48,050 bases of DNA, taken from the NCBI GenBank assembly GCA_003157015.1, contig PMIJ01000208.1, positions 41,266 to 89,315 of the forward strand, written 5' to 3'. This document shows, one piece after another, positions 25,201 to 32,437 of this stretch. The notes below the pieces were generated by a model. That model saw only the letters and a program-made list of their open reading frames with translations, ran no database searches and had not been told where the DNA came from. Source of the stretch: Bacteroidales bacterium (GTDB lineage Bacteria > Bacteroidota > Bacteroidia > Bacteroidales > VadinHA17). A program made the translations under genes and the position numbers. Numbering within the stretch: position 1 is the stretch's first letter; each line of letters opens with the position of its first letter.

Positions 25201-25830
25201 TCAACTATCAAAATCACAGTTGATGCCTTTTGCTTTTTCAAAGGCCTCTTTACCTTCGGAAATGGAGAAATATATTAAGCCTGCTGCACCAATAGCATCT
25301 GCGTAAGCAAAACCCGTTATTTCATAGATTAGGCTTGCTATTAGAAGTACAATGGACATATAAACGCATACTTTTGTACAATTACTATCTGAAATAATTG
25401 GTTCTGAATGCAGACGTTTACCGACGCTTTTTTTAGCCGTCAAAAGCCAAATCATTACAATGATTGAAACTAACGAAATAACGATACCCCAGAGTGTTGT
25501 TTCGGGCTTATGGTTAGTGATAATGTTTAACATAATGCCGACTAAAAGACCAGCAGACAGCAAGTAAAATGAAGTACCTGTAATTTTTAAGGCTTTTATT
25601 TCAAATTCATTTTTTGAACTCTCAGGATATTGTTGGATGCGTAATATCATTACCGCAATTCCGATACCTGACACTACTTCTATGAAGCTATCAACACCAA
25701 ATCCAAACAAAGCGAGTGTTTCGTCTTTATAGCCCAATATCATAGATACCAATCCTTCGACAATGTTATAGAATATTGTGAATAAACTTAGCTGATAAGC
25801 TTTTTTGTAAGTGATTGTAGAGAGTTCCAT
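25201..25830 (-). CDS. cation diffusion facilitator (CDF)-type transporter
   Basis: This 209-residue inner-membrane protein shows about six hydrophobic helices. FGFGVDSFIEVVSGIGIAV (42-60) holds the Asp that with nearby acidic residues forms the metal site of CDF exporters, and YADAIGAAGLIYFSISEGKE (175-194) matches the second metal-site helix with Asp177. The cytoplasmic C-terminal metal-sensor domain of classical CDF proteins is absent, so it is a short, membrane-only version. It probably exports a divalent metal such as zinc or cobalt; which one cannot be read. It is flanked by site S1 upstream and followed by the propeller gene 86 bp downstream. Confidence 0.83.
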   Translation of the reverse strand: MELSTITYKKAYQLSLFTIFYNIVEGLVSMILGYKDETLALFGFGVDSFIEVVSGIGIAVMILRIQQYPESSKNEFEIKALKITGTSFYLLSAGLLVGIMLNIITNHKPETTLWGIVISLVSIIVMIWLLTAKKSVGKRLHSEPIISDSNCTKVCVYMSIVLLIASLIYEITGFAYADAIGAAGLIYFSISEGKEAFEKAKGINCDFDS

Positions 25831-25974
25831 GTTTTCAGTTGCAAATGATCAAGTTAATTAATTGATCTTATTGTAACATCCGCCAATCATTAAAGTTTGT
25901 TTACCTTAACACACAAATATCAATTTGTCAGGCTTTTCTGCTAACAGTTTACTGTCATTGGTTCAGGCTAGTAT

Positions 25975-26115
25975 CCTTAGCCCTGGCGGTCTGGTTGTTT
26001 AGAGTGGTGTCGCGCGTCCGTCCCGAACTAAATGAACTCATCGAATACCACCTAATCGGGATGAGATAACCTACCTGCCGGCAGTCAGGTTAACCAAACC
26101 ATCCCGGTTACGGGC
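25975..26115 (-). repeat. attC-like imperfect palindrome, site S1
   Basis: Outer boxes CTTAGCC (25976-) and GGTTACGGGC (26106-26115) and inner boxes GGTCTGGTTG (25988-) and AACCAAACC can pair across the 140-bp element with short unpaired spacers between outer and inner boxes, as in integron attC sites. Inside lie CTCATC/GATGAG and a palindrome with core CTGCCGGCAG. The element begins 6 bp after the stop of the membrane-protein gene (26122). Its middle and right half align well with S2 (GATGAGATAACCT, CAGGTTAA). Confidence 0.6.
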
Positions 26116-26121
26116 AGTACA

Positions 26122-26811
26122 TTATTTGTCAAGATTCAGGTAAACTCGCCAATAAGTTTTTGCTTTTTTGTTAAAATGATTTTCAATTTCTCCCCAGTGG
26201 ATACGCATAAAATTATACGGTTTTAACCAGTCTTTATTTTGCATTTCCTCATCTGTAGGTGAAGTGCTGGAAGGTAATTTATATTCTATTGCATAGTATT
26301 GATAAGCATTGAGAAAAGCATTGTTTTTAAAGATCTCATAATGTCCAATACTTTTATTCCAATGGTCATGGTAATATCTTTTCTGATATGAATTCAGTAT
26401 CAGGACTGAGCTGAAAACTGATAGCAAATATGTGGGAATGACCACAAGAGTCCACCAGCCAAGAAAGAAAAACCCGGTTATAAATGTCCCCGACATTATA
26501 AAAAGATTAAATTTTTGGAAGACCATTAAAGGGATATTCAGCAGTTTAAAAATAAAAGTGCCTACCCGAAGATTTATGATTATCTGACCACAAAAATATA
26601 GACTTGCAGGGACTATGAACTTTATCTGTAAATCAGCATTTGTAAAAGTAAGAATCAAAAAGGATATTGTAAACAGGAAATTAGGAAATTGTATAAGACT
26701 ATCAGTAAGAGATAAAAAGTCAACAGGATTAATTTTTTTTGAGAGACGGTGAAAAAGCAGCCACTCTGTTTTTCCGTTGATGTCAATTATTTGTCCTTTT
26801 GTTGTAATCAT
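26122..26811 (-). CDS. multi-spanning membrane protein, unknown function
   Basis: I do not recognise this protein. From the ATG at 26811 it has 229 residues with three to four hydrophobic helices (roughly NFLFTISFLILTFTNADL, FIVPASLYFCGQIIINLRVG, LFIMSGTFITGFFFLGWWTL and VVIPTYLLSVFSSVLIL) and a soluble C-terminal part rich in aromatic and charged residues (KRYYHDHWNKSIGHYEIF, LKPYNFMRIHWGEIENHFN). A TTG 18 bp upstream is possible but would translate the C8 tract. The run of eight C (plus-strand G 26812-26819) touches the start codon. It is bounded downstream by site S1. Confidence 0.65.
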   Translation of the reverse strand: MITTKGQIIDINGKTEWLLFHRLSKKINPVDFLSLTDSLIQFPNFLFTISFLILTFTNADLQIKFIVPASLYFCGQIIINLRVGTFIFKLLNIPLMVFQKFNLFIMSGTFITGFFFLGWWTLVVIPTYLLSVFSSVLILNSYQKRYYHDHWNKSIGHYEIFKNNAFLNAYQYYAIEYKLPSSTSPTDEEMQNKDWLKPYNFMRIHWGEIENHFNKKAKTYWRVYLNLDK

Positions 26812-26833
26812 GGGGGGGGTATTAATCAATCGA

Positions 26834-26841
26834 CAAATATA
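26834..26841 (-). promoter_or_regulatory. candidate -7 box next to the start of the membrane-protein gene
   Basis: On the minus strand TATATTTG matches the -7 consensus exactly and lies 23 nt before the ATG at 26811. The transcript leader would be only about 15 nt and would consist largely of the C8 tract. Confidence 0.4.
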
Positions 26842-26937
26842 AAGCTTGTTTCACAAACCATAACAGGATTGTTGCCGTACCATCATCCTGAAAATAAAAT
26901 TTTAAATTCAAAAAATACTTGAGGTACATTAACATTA

Positions 26938-27339
26938 TTAAAGTTTTGTTGCAGATTTAATAATGACCTGAGTTGCATCATTAAATTCAGACGTATTTAT
27001 ATAACCCAGGCAAAGAAGATATATTTTTTCACTTTCTGTAGCAATTGTATATGTAACCCGGATTTTATAGCTAAATCTAACGTCTATTGGGAAATATCCC
27101 GAATTTTCAAAACCCTGGAAATTTTCTAAAGGAAATCTATAGATTGAATCTGGCAGGTTGTATGTCATTAACATAAGTTTTTTATCCGTTGAAGTTATCA
27201 CGAATCCTGTAGCATAATGATTTACCAGGGAACATGGATCAAATCCAACAATATACCCATCCGTTTGCTTCATCTCGGTATCCTTTTTATCGCAGGAGAC
27301 AAAGATTAAGCATAAAATTAACAGAGATAATGTTTTCAT
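26938..27339 (-). CDS. small lipoprotein, unknown function
   Basis: From ATG at 27339 the protein has 133 residues and begins MKTLSLLILCLIFVSCDKKD, a clear lipoprotein signal with lipobox FVSC (Cys16). The mature part (about 115 residues) is mixed beta-strand-like with no motif I know. It should be anchored to the inner or outer membrane. A longer in-frame start (27363) would put eight residues before the signal and is unlikely. It lies 127 bp upstream of the membrane-protein gene and is preceded by site S2, so the two may form one cassette. Confidence 0.65.
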   Translation of the reverse strand: MKTLSLLILCLIFVSCDKKDTEMKQTDGYIVGFDPCSLVNHYATGFVITSTDKKLMLMTYNLPDSIYRFPLENFQGFENSGYFPIDVRFSYKIRVTYTIATESEKIYLLCLGYINTSEFNDATQVIIKSATKL

Positions 27340-27484
27340 AGTTTTATTATTCGGGAAATACACAATTTTTGTGCCATACTGTTATAGGCTAGTTGCCCTG
27401 ATTGGCAAATTCCTATAGAAAGATGAAATTTGTCAGGGTTTATGAATTTGTTCAGGTAACATTTCACCGGATAACTGCACTATT

Positions 27485-27618
27485 ACCCATAACGACCTGC
27501 TGGTTAGTTGTTTGCCGGGAGACTGCCTCGGCCGAAATGAGCTCATCTCATACCGCCTGCGAGGGATGAGATAACCTGGCTGCCGGTAGGCAGGTTAAAC
27601 ACACCATCCGAGTTAGCG
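27485..27618 (-). repeat. attC-like imperfect palindrome, site S2 (best preserved)
   Basis: Left outer box CCCATAACG (27485-27493) and right outer box GTTAGCGG (27611-27618) give the TAAC/GTTA ends of attC; after spacers of 4-6 nt the inner boxes TGGTTAGTTGTTT and AAACACACCATC pair with a few mismatches. Inside are ATGAGCTCAT, ATCTCAT/ATGAGAT and a palindrome around CTGCCGGTAG. The length (134 bp) is in the attC range. It lies 66 bp after the stop of the serine hydrolase gene. The rest of the 27340-27683 gap shows nothing gene-like. Confidence 0.6.
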
Positions 27619-27683
27619 GAATGTTTTTATTTTTGCTTTGTAAAGGTTTTAACACCAATTTAAGGATCATATCCGGTTAATAA

Positions 27684-28787
27684 TTATGAAATAAGCGATT
27701 CCAATTTAACATATGCATTATCGTCAATTTGAAAAATTTTATTTATTTCACGAACAAGATCTTCTAAATCAATACCTGTACGGTTTGAAAAAATAACTAC
27801 TGAATACTTTTTCGAAGGGATCATAAAAATAATTGTTCGAAATCCGCCATTTGAACCAGGGTGGAACACAATTTTATTATCACCTGAACCTGCAACAAAC
27901 CACCCAAATCCATAATAAAGATTCCTGGTTGTATTAATTGGAAACTGTGCGGATTGAGCCTTCTTTATTATATTTGAATCCAATATATTCCCATTTTGAA
28001 TTGCCATTATCCATTTTAGGTAATCATCAATGGAAGTATAAATCCCTCCATCTCCCCTGGTTGAAAAAAATAAGCTTTCCCTGGCATCCGAAATTTTAAA
28101 GCTATCATTTTCAAATTCATAACCAAACGCACGTTCTGAAATTTTAAAATCAGATTTAATTACATCACTATTGTTCATTTTCAAAGGTTTAAAAATATTT
28201 TTCTGAATAAATTCAGGAAAAGAATCACCGGAGACATGTTCAATAATCAGGGAAAGTATACAAAAAGCTGTATTGCTGTATCGATATGCAGATCCTGCTG
28301 GAAAATATACAGAGTCGACTGACTTTATCGCATTTAATACATCTTTATCCCAAAATTCTTTGAATAATGTTTTATCAACATAATTATAGTGATCAACTAT
28401 TCCTGAGCTATGTGTCAGCAAATGGCGAATTGTAACAATGCCTGCAACTTTTGAATTAAAATCAGGGAAATATTTATCCATTTTGACGTCCAAAGATAAT
28501 TTTTTCTCACTTGTCAGTTTTAAAATACCGTAGGCAGTGAATTGTTTCGTCATGGAGCAGATATTAAAATTTGTTGCTGACGTAATAGGTTTTTTCGAAT
28601 CTAAATCAGCAATACCATATCCCTTTTTAAAAACAACTTTCCCATTTTTTACAACAGCTATTGCTGCCCCGGGGTGATCGTTAGAGTAAATGGAAGACAT
28701 TATCGAATCAAGTCTAATGTTTTCTTTTTGGGTGAAGGCCTGTGTTGCCACAAGAACGAATAATAATGATAATATGGAATTTTTCAT
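27684..28787 (-). CDS. serine hydrolase, class C beta-lactamase/DD-peptidase family
   Basis: From ATG at 28787 the protein has 367 residues with a signal peptide ending near TQAFTQ (15-20). The catalytic SxxK motif is SMTK (about 78-81), the YxN motif is YSN in YRYSNTAF, and HPGSNGGFRT replaces the KTG box, as usual in family S12/beta-lactamase-related proteins. Such enzymes include esterases, D-aminopeptidases and DD-peptidases; true beta-lactamase activity cannot be claimed. It should act in the periplasm. It lies 56 bp after the kinase gene on the same strand with no repeat between, so they probably travel together. Confidence 0.9.
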   Translation of the reverse strand: MKNSILSLLFVLVATQAFTQKENIRLDSIMSSIYSNDHPGAAIAVVKNGKVVFKKGYGIADLDSKKPITSATNFNICSMTKQFTAYGILKLTSEKKLSLDVKMDKYFPDFNSKVAGIVTIRHLLTHSSGIVDHYNYVDKTLFKEFWDKDVLNAIKSVDSVYFPAGSAYRYSNTAFCILSLIIEHVSGDSFPEFIQKNIFKPLKMNNSDVIKSDFKISERAFGYEFENDSFKISDARESLFFSTRGDGGIYTSIDDYLKWIMAIQNGNILDSNIIKKAQSAQFPINTTRNLYYGFGWFVAGSGDNKIVFHPGSNGGFRTIIFMIPSKKYSVVIFSNRTGIDLEDLVREINKIFQIDDNAYVKLESLIS

Positions 28788-28843
28788 ACGTATAACCTTT
28801 AGTGAATATGTCAACCGTTTTTTATACTTATATAATAGTTTAA

Positions 28844-29836
28844 TTACAGTTTCATATTTGAAACAATCCTCAGAGCGTCTTCAAATCGTTTTATATGCAG
28901 ATTTTGGTGTAATTGGTCCAGATGCACTAACGCGTACTCCAATCTGGGTTCATCGTATGCCAAATCAATTTTACCAGCCCACATACGATTATGAAAGTCT
29001 CTGAAATCATGTTTTGCAATGCCATTTATATCAATCAGTTTGCCTTTAGCCGCTACAACCAGCATAAATACAGTAAAATAAGACATATGCATGATTTGAC
29101 GCATCAAGTAAAACCTGGCAAGTTCATATTCAGTGGCATTTCTCCCAAAATACCTGTTGAGAAATTCCGATTCATCTGCTTCACTGGTAACAACGAAATT
29201 TGCTACTATTGACAAATCGGAATATCTGTCATTAGTAAATGCTGCTTCCCAATCGGTAAGCCAGGCCTTGTTGCCATCGTATAAAATATTCTCCGGTTTC
29301 AGGTCATTGTGGGATGGGACCAAATCCTCTTTACTACGAGGATAAACACGAGTAATTAGTTCAAGTGATCTATAGAGATCCTCTGTCATATTATCAGGCA
29401 GAATCTTGGTTTCCCGGAATTTTTTAGCAAACCTGTTGGTTGTATCTAAACTGTGAATAGTTTTTGAGAAAGATGTAAGTGAATGCAGCCTGGAAAGTGC
29501 GTCGGCCAATTTGTTTTTTGCTTCGGCAAAGGGAAAAGGTTTTAGTTCAACAAAATCTGTAATGGAAATCCCGTCTTCAACCCCTGCATACCAAACCCCA
29601 GGGGCAATACCGGCCTCTGCGGCAGATTTCATACAGGAATAATAATATAGGGATTGATCACTTAAAGCATCGGTACGGGCAATTTTTAACAGGTATGGTT
29701 TACCTTGCACCACTATGCGTAAAACCAATGCATTGCTAAGGCCTGTAGTCAGTTTTTTTATGTCATCGCAGGTAGTTAATCCAAAAGTTGTTTGTAACGC
29801 TTTATTAACATCATTAAGTTTGTTTTCCGGTATCAT
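28844..29836 (-). CDS. aminoglycoside phosphotransferase / choline kinase-like protein
   Basis: This 330-residue cytoplasmic protein has the APH fold of the protein-kinase superfamily. The N-lobe contains YLLKIARTD (48-56) with a Lys in the ATP-binding position; the catalytic loop is HNDLKPEN at 176-183 (catalytic Asp178, Asn183) and the metal-binding Asp195 is in LTDWEAAF. These motifs are intact, so it should be an active small-molecule kinase. The family phosphorylates aminoglycosides, choline, thiamine or related compounds; the substrate is not readable. It starts 54 bp after site S3 and precedes the serine hydrolase. Confidence 0.85.
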   Translation of the reverse strand: MIPENKLNDVNKALQTTFGLTTCDDIKKLTTGLSNALVLRIVVQGKPYLLKIARTDALSDQSLYYYSCMKSAAEAGIAPGVWYAGVEDGISITDFVELKPFPFAEAKNKLADALSRLHSLTSFSKTIHSLDTTNRFAKKFRETKILPDNMTEDLYRSLELITRVYPRSKEDLVPSHNDLKPENILYDGNKAWLTDWEAAFTNDRYSDLSIVANFVVTSEADESEFLNRYFGRNATEYELARFYLMRQIMHMSYFTVFMLVVAAKGKLIDINGIAKHDFRDFHNRMWAGKIDLAYDEPRLEYALVHLDQLHQNLHIKRFEDALRIVSNMKL

Positions 29837-29889
29837 GCTTTGTAATTTATTTTTTATTAAGGTGAATTATCGAATTTCGTAATACAATG

Positions 29890-30094
29890 ACCGCTAATGA
29901 CCCGGCGAATTGGTGATTTACCGGAAGCCTGGCCTGAACGGTTGCGAAGGGTCAGGTTATCATACAATTACAGAACCGTAGTCATATTGTAGTCTGTAGT
30001 TGACAAAATGCTTGCGTTTGTCAGCTGTAAACGGCCCGGTGATTAGGTTAGCCTGCACGGTAGGCAGGTTAACTAAAACCGAGTCAGCCTTAGC
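29890..30094 (-). repeat. attC-like imperfect palindrome, site S3 (enlarged)
   Basis: Left box ACCGCTAAT (29890-29898) and right box GCCTTAGC (30087-30094), with inner pairing CGAATTGGTGATTTACC against GGTTAACTAAAACCG, give the same overall layout as S1 and S2. The right half aligns with them (GTAGGCAGGTTAA). The centre is longer and contains a hairpin TGACAAA (30001-30007 region)/TTTGTCA. The element begins 9 bp after the mazF stop. The whole is 205 bp, at the long end for attC. Confidence 0.5.
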
Positions 30095-30103
30095 TTTTTT
30101 AAA

Positions 30104-30427
30104 TTAATCAACGAGAGTTTCCTTCAGAACGGATTTAACCTCTTTTATCTCGGGTCTTGAAAGTTTTCCAAGGTCCTTGATAATCCGTTGCTTATCAATG
30201 GTCCTGATTTGATCTAGAACAATCCGCCCAGTTTTGTTATCATGTTTAACCTCGACTCTGGTGGGATAATTCTTGGAGCTAGTTGTCATGGGTGCAATGA
30301 TAACTGTCCTTAAATATTTATTCATTTCATCGGGGGAAATGACAACGCAAGGTCTTGTTTTCTTTATTTCGCTTCCTAGTGTCGGGTCAAGATTAGCAAG
30401 AATGATTTGATATTGCTTTATTTCCAT
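30104..30427 (-). CDS. mazF: MazF/PemK family mRNA interferase toxin
   Basis: This 107-residue toxin of type II system MazEF cleaves mRNA at short specific sites. The family landmarks are present: the start IKQYQIILANLDPTLGSEIK (3-22), KKTRPCVVISPDEMN with the conserved Arg-Pro, VIIAPMTTSS with the active-site Thr/Ser region, and GRIVLDQIRTIDKQRII. Length is normal. It overlaps the antitoxin gene by 10 bp, so the pair is translationally coupled with antitoxin first. It is the first pair of the leftward accessory series and sits directly against site S3. Which sequence it cuts is unknown. Confidence 0.93.
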   Translation of the reverse strand: MEIKQYQIILANLDPTLGSEIKKTRPCVVISPDEMNKYLRTVIIAPMTTSSKNYPTRVEVKHDNKTGRIVLDQIRTIDKQRIIKDLGKLSRPEIKEVKSVLKETLVD

Positions 30428-30663
30428 TCTTCGAGATTTTCGTCTTCAAATATATCAGGGATGAGTAATTTGTCATCGCCGTTGGCATGCATATCCATGA
30501 AGGCTTTCTCCCATCCTTTTCTGGGTCGAGCAAGAGGCTTTATTATAATCTGCCCTTTATCCAGGATCAAATCCACTGTATCTCGGATATTATATCTCTC
30601 GATTATGGTCTTGCTGAACCTTATCCCCTTCGAATTCCCGATCTTTATAACAGATACTTCCAT
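30418..30663 (-). CDS. mazE: MazE/AbrB-type antitoxin
   Basis: This 81-residue protein starts with the swapped-hairpin AbrB/MazE DNA-binding domain (SVIKIGNSKGIRFSKTIIER, 4-23; then DTVDLILDKGQIIIKPL). The C-terminal part (about 48-81) is acidic, ending IFEDENLEEWK, and should wrap the toxin, neutralising it. MazE dimers bind their own promoter, so repression of the operon is expected. The gene precedes and overlaps mazF, the classical order. A good promoter lies about 30 bp upstream. Confidence 0.9.
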   Translation of the reverse strand: MEVSVIKIGNSKGIRFSKTIIERYNIRDTVDLILDKGQIIIKPLARPRKGWEKAFMDMHANGDDKLLIPDIFEDENLEEWK

Positions 30664-30691
30664 GGTTAAAACAATTTATAAAATGTAATTA

Positions 30692-30720
30692 CAAAGTTAG
30701 TACATATTCTGAAAAACCAA
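30692..30720 (-). promoter_or_regulatory. promoter of mazEF
   Basis: On the minus strand TTG (30720-30718), an 18-nt spacer and TAACTTTG (30699-30692) match the TTG / TAnnTTTG pattern. The start point would lie about 20 nt before the ATG at 30663, where MazE could also bind. Confidence 0.5.
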
Positions 30721-31106
30721 TAAGGTTTGAATAGAATTTATAGAAAATCTATGCTGTTTTGATTTGGATAAATTTGGAAAAGTGAAAAAATCGACTCATG
30801 AGAGTACGGGCTTCAGCTTTATTCATCATCATTCATCCTTCTGCATACTTGAGCCTTCTTAAAGCACAGCCCCGTCAGTCACATGAACATATCTGTCAAA
30901 ATGTACTGTAACAGACAATAATACTTGGTTTTATCTTGCTTTCACGATCAACAAATCATCTTAAAGTTAATAAATAATATTAAATTGTATTTTGAAAAAT
31001 GAACTAAATTCATTCCCCTGACAGATCACTGTCATCTTCTTATTTCCACCATCAGCGAAATCACAATCTCATATCGTAAGAGTTTCTTTTACCTGCCAAT
31101 TTTTAT
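30721..31106. other. intergenic stretch at the right border of the accessory region
   Basis: Nothing gene-like is seen on either strand. It contains one perfect hairpin, TGACAG (31019-31024) / CTGTCA (31029-31034) with loop ATCA, that could be an operator or a weak repeat. No site resembling S1-S3 and no integrase remnant are visible. Confidence 0.4.
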
Positions 31107-31114
31107 TACTTTTG
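31107..31114 (+). promoter_or_regulatory. candidate -7 box for the DUF5063 gene
   Basis: TACTTTTG matches TAnnTTTG exactly, 32 nt before the ATG at 31147. The -33 region reads TTT at 31083-31085 instead of TTG. Confidence 0.35.
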
Positions 31115-31146
31115 GCTTCGGGTAATTATAAATTTCGATAATCAGA

Positions 31147-31770
31147 ATGGACACGAATTCCGATCCTGTTTATTCAAGAAATGTCATCGAATTTGTAGCC
31201 GTGGCAAATGAATTCTGTAAATATACCGAACATGCCCCGGAACTGAAAGGTGATGAACTGCTGAAGATACTTCAACGCATACTACCTTTGATGTATCTTA
31301 AAGGATCACTGTTACCCAAACTCGATCCGTTCTTTGAAGATGGAAATGAAAAATTCGTCACAGAAGCTGATTGGAACAATATTAATGAAATTCTTAAAGA
31401 AAAATTCGGAACTGCTAATGATTACCTTGAAGTATTTGATGAAAAAATAAACGACGCTGAAGGGGCCATAGCAGCCAGTATTTCTGGAGATATGGCCGAT
31501 ATCTACCAGGATGTGAAAGACTTTCTGCTTCTTTACCAAACCGGCACCGGAGAGGTGATGAACGATGCAGTTTGGGAATGCAGGATGAACTTTGAAAACT
31601 TTTGGGGACAGAAACTGGTAAATTCCATGAGGGCAATTCATAAGTTTATTTATTCAGGAGAAGAGATTGGAAAAGTCGAAAGAAAGGATGATACAAACGA
31701 TGAAAACAGAAATACAACAGACTGGTTCATTACCCGAAGGCAGAAAGATTTCAAAGGAGATATTGAATAA
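31147..31770 (+). CDS. DUF5063 domain protein
   Basis: This 207-residue acidic, mainly helical cytoplasmic protein matches, as I recall it, the Bacteroidota DUF5063 family: VIEFVAVANEFCKYTEH (12-28), then LLKILQRILPLMYLKGSLLP and a C-terminal WECRMNFENFWGQKLVNSM. No catalytic motif is visible and its function is unknown. Its 3' end overlaps the next gene by about 70 bp if that gene starts at 31700, so the two are probably coupled. I recall this gene next to the RNase D-like and RlmI genes in relatives. Confidence 0.8.
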   Translation: MDTNSDPVYSRNVIEFVAVANEFCKYTEHAPELKGDELLKILQRILPLMYLKGSLLPKLDPFFEDGNEKFVTEADWNNINEILKEKFGTANDYLEVFDEKINDAEGAIAASISGDMADIYQDVKDFLLLYQTGTGEVMNDAVWECRMNFENFWGQKLVNSMRAIHKFIYSGEEIGKVERKDDTNDENRNTTDWFITRRQKDFKGDIE

Positions 31771-32353
31771 AATGTACAAGGAGAATATTACAGCTGAAGA
31801 AATTGCTGCACATGAACTTTCGTGGTTTAAAGGTGAGATAGTTTTAGTAGATAATCTTAAAACTTTTTATCAGAACTTTCCAAGACTTCTCGGATCGGAC
31901 CTTCTTGGTTTTGACACTGAAACAAGGCCCACATTTAAAAAAGGAAGGAAAAATTCAGTTTCTTTGATACAGCTTTCAACTGGTGATCTGGCTTGTCTTT
32001 TCCGCATTAATAAAATTGGTATCCCTGATGAACTGGCTCATCTCTTATGCGATCCAGCAGTCACTAAAGCCGGTGTAGCGGTCCATGATGATATAAAATT
32101 TCTGAAATGCGTCAGGAAATTTAACCCCGCCGGCTTCCTCGACCTGCAAACCTTTGTAAAAAACTTTGGAATTCAGAGTTCAGGATTAAAGAAGCTTGCT
32201 GCCATAGTACTTGGATTCAGGATATCCAAGCGCCAGCAGGTAACTGACTGGGAAGCAGAACATCTTTCTGAAGCCCAGCAGATCTATGCCGCAACTGACG
32301 CCTGGGTTTGCCATCAGATATATAAGAAGCTTATCAACGGACATTCCGATTGA
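31700..32353 (+). CDS. RNase D-like 3'-5' exonuclease (DEDD family)
   Basis: A single DnaQ/RNase D-type exonuclease domain fills this 217-residue protein. The DEDD metal ligands are visible: LLGFDTETRP (Asp and Glu), GVAVHDDIKFLK (second Asp) and YAATDAWVCHQIY (third Asp with Tyr in exo motif III). It lacks the HRDC domains of RNase D and should trim RNA or DNA 3' ends in the cytoplasm. The start is uncertain: ATG at 31700 was chosen, but ATG 31688 and TTG 31667 (with AGGAG upstream) are in frame. It lies inside the 3' end of the DUF5063 gene and 84 bp before rlmI. Confidence 0.85.
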   Translation: MKTEIQQTGSLPEGRKISKEILNKMYKENITAEEIAAHELSWFKGEIVLVDNLKTFYQNFPRLLGSDLLGFDTETRPTFKKGRKNSVSLIQLSTGDLACLFRINKIGIPDELAHLLCDPAVTKAGVAVHDDIKFLKCVRKFNPAGFLDLQTFVKNFGIQSSGLKKLAAIVLGFRISKRQQVTDWEAEHLSEAQQIYAATDAWVCHQIYKKLINGHSD

Positions 32354-32437
32354 AAAAAGACAAAAGATAAAAAGCACATAATCCGGAGTTAGCCCTTCAC
32401 TGGGGAGATGGGGGGGTAAAAATAATAGAAACCATTA

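Noticed and set aside
27684..28787. True beta-lactamase resistance gene
   Set aside because: SMTK and YSN are present but HPG replaces KTG; this pattern covers many esterases and peptidases, so resistance cannot be claimed.
30721..31146. Search for an integrase (IntI) or its relic near the cluster border
   Set aside because: No tyrosine-recombinase-like frame or motif was seen on either strand here or elsewhere in the window.
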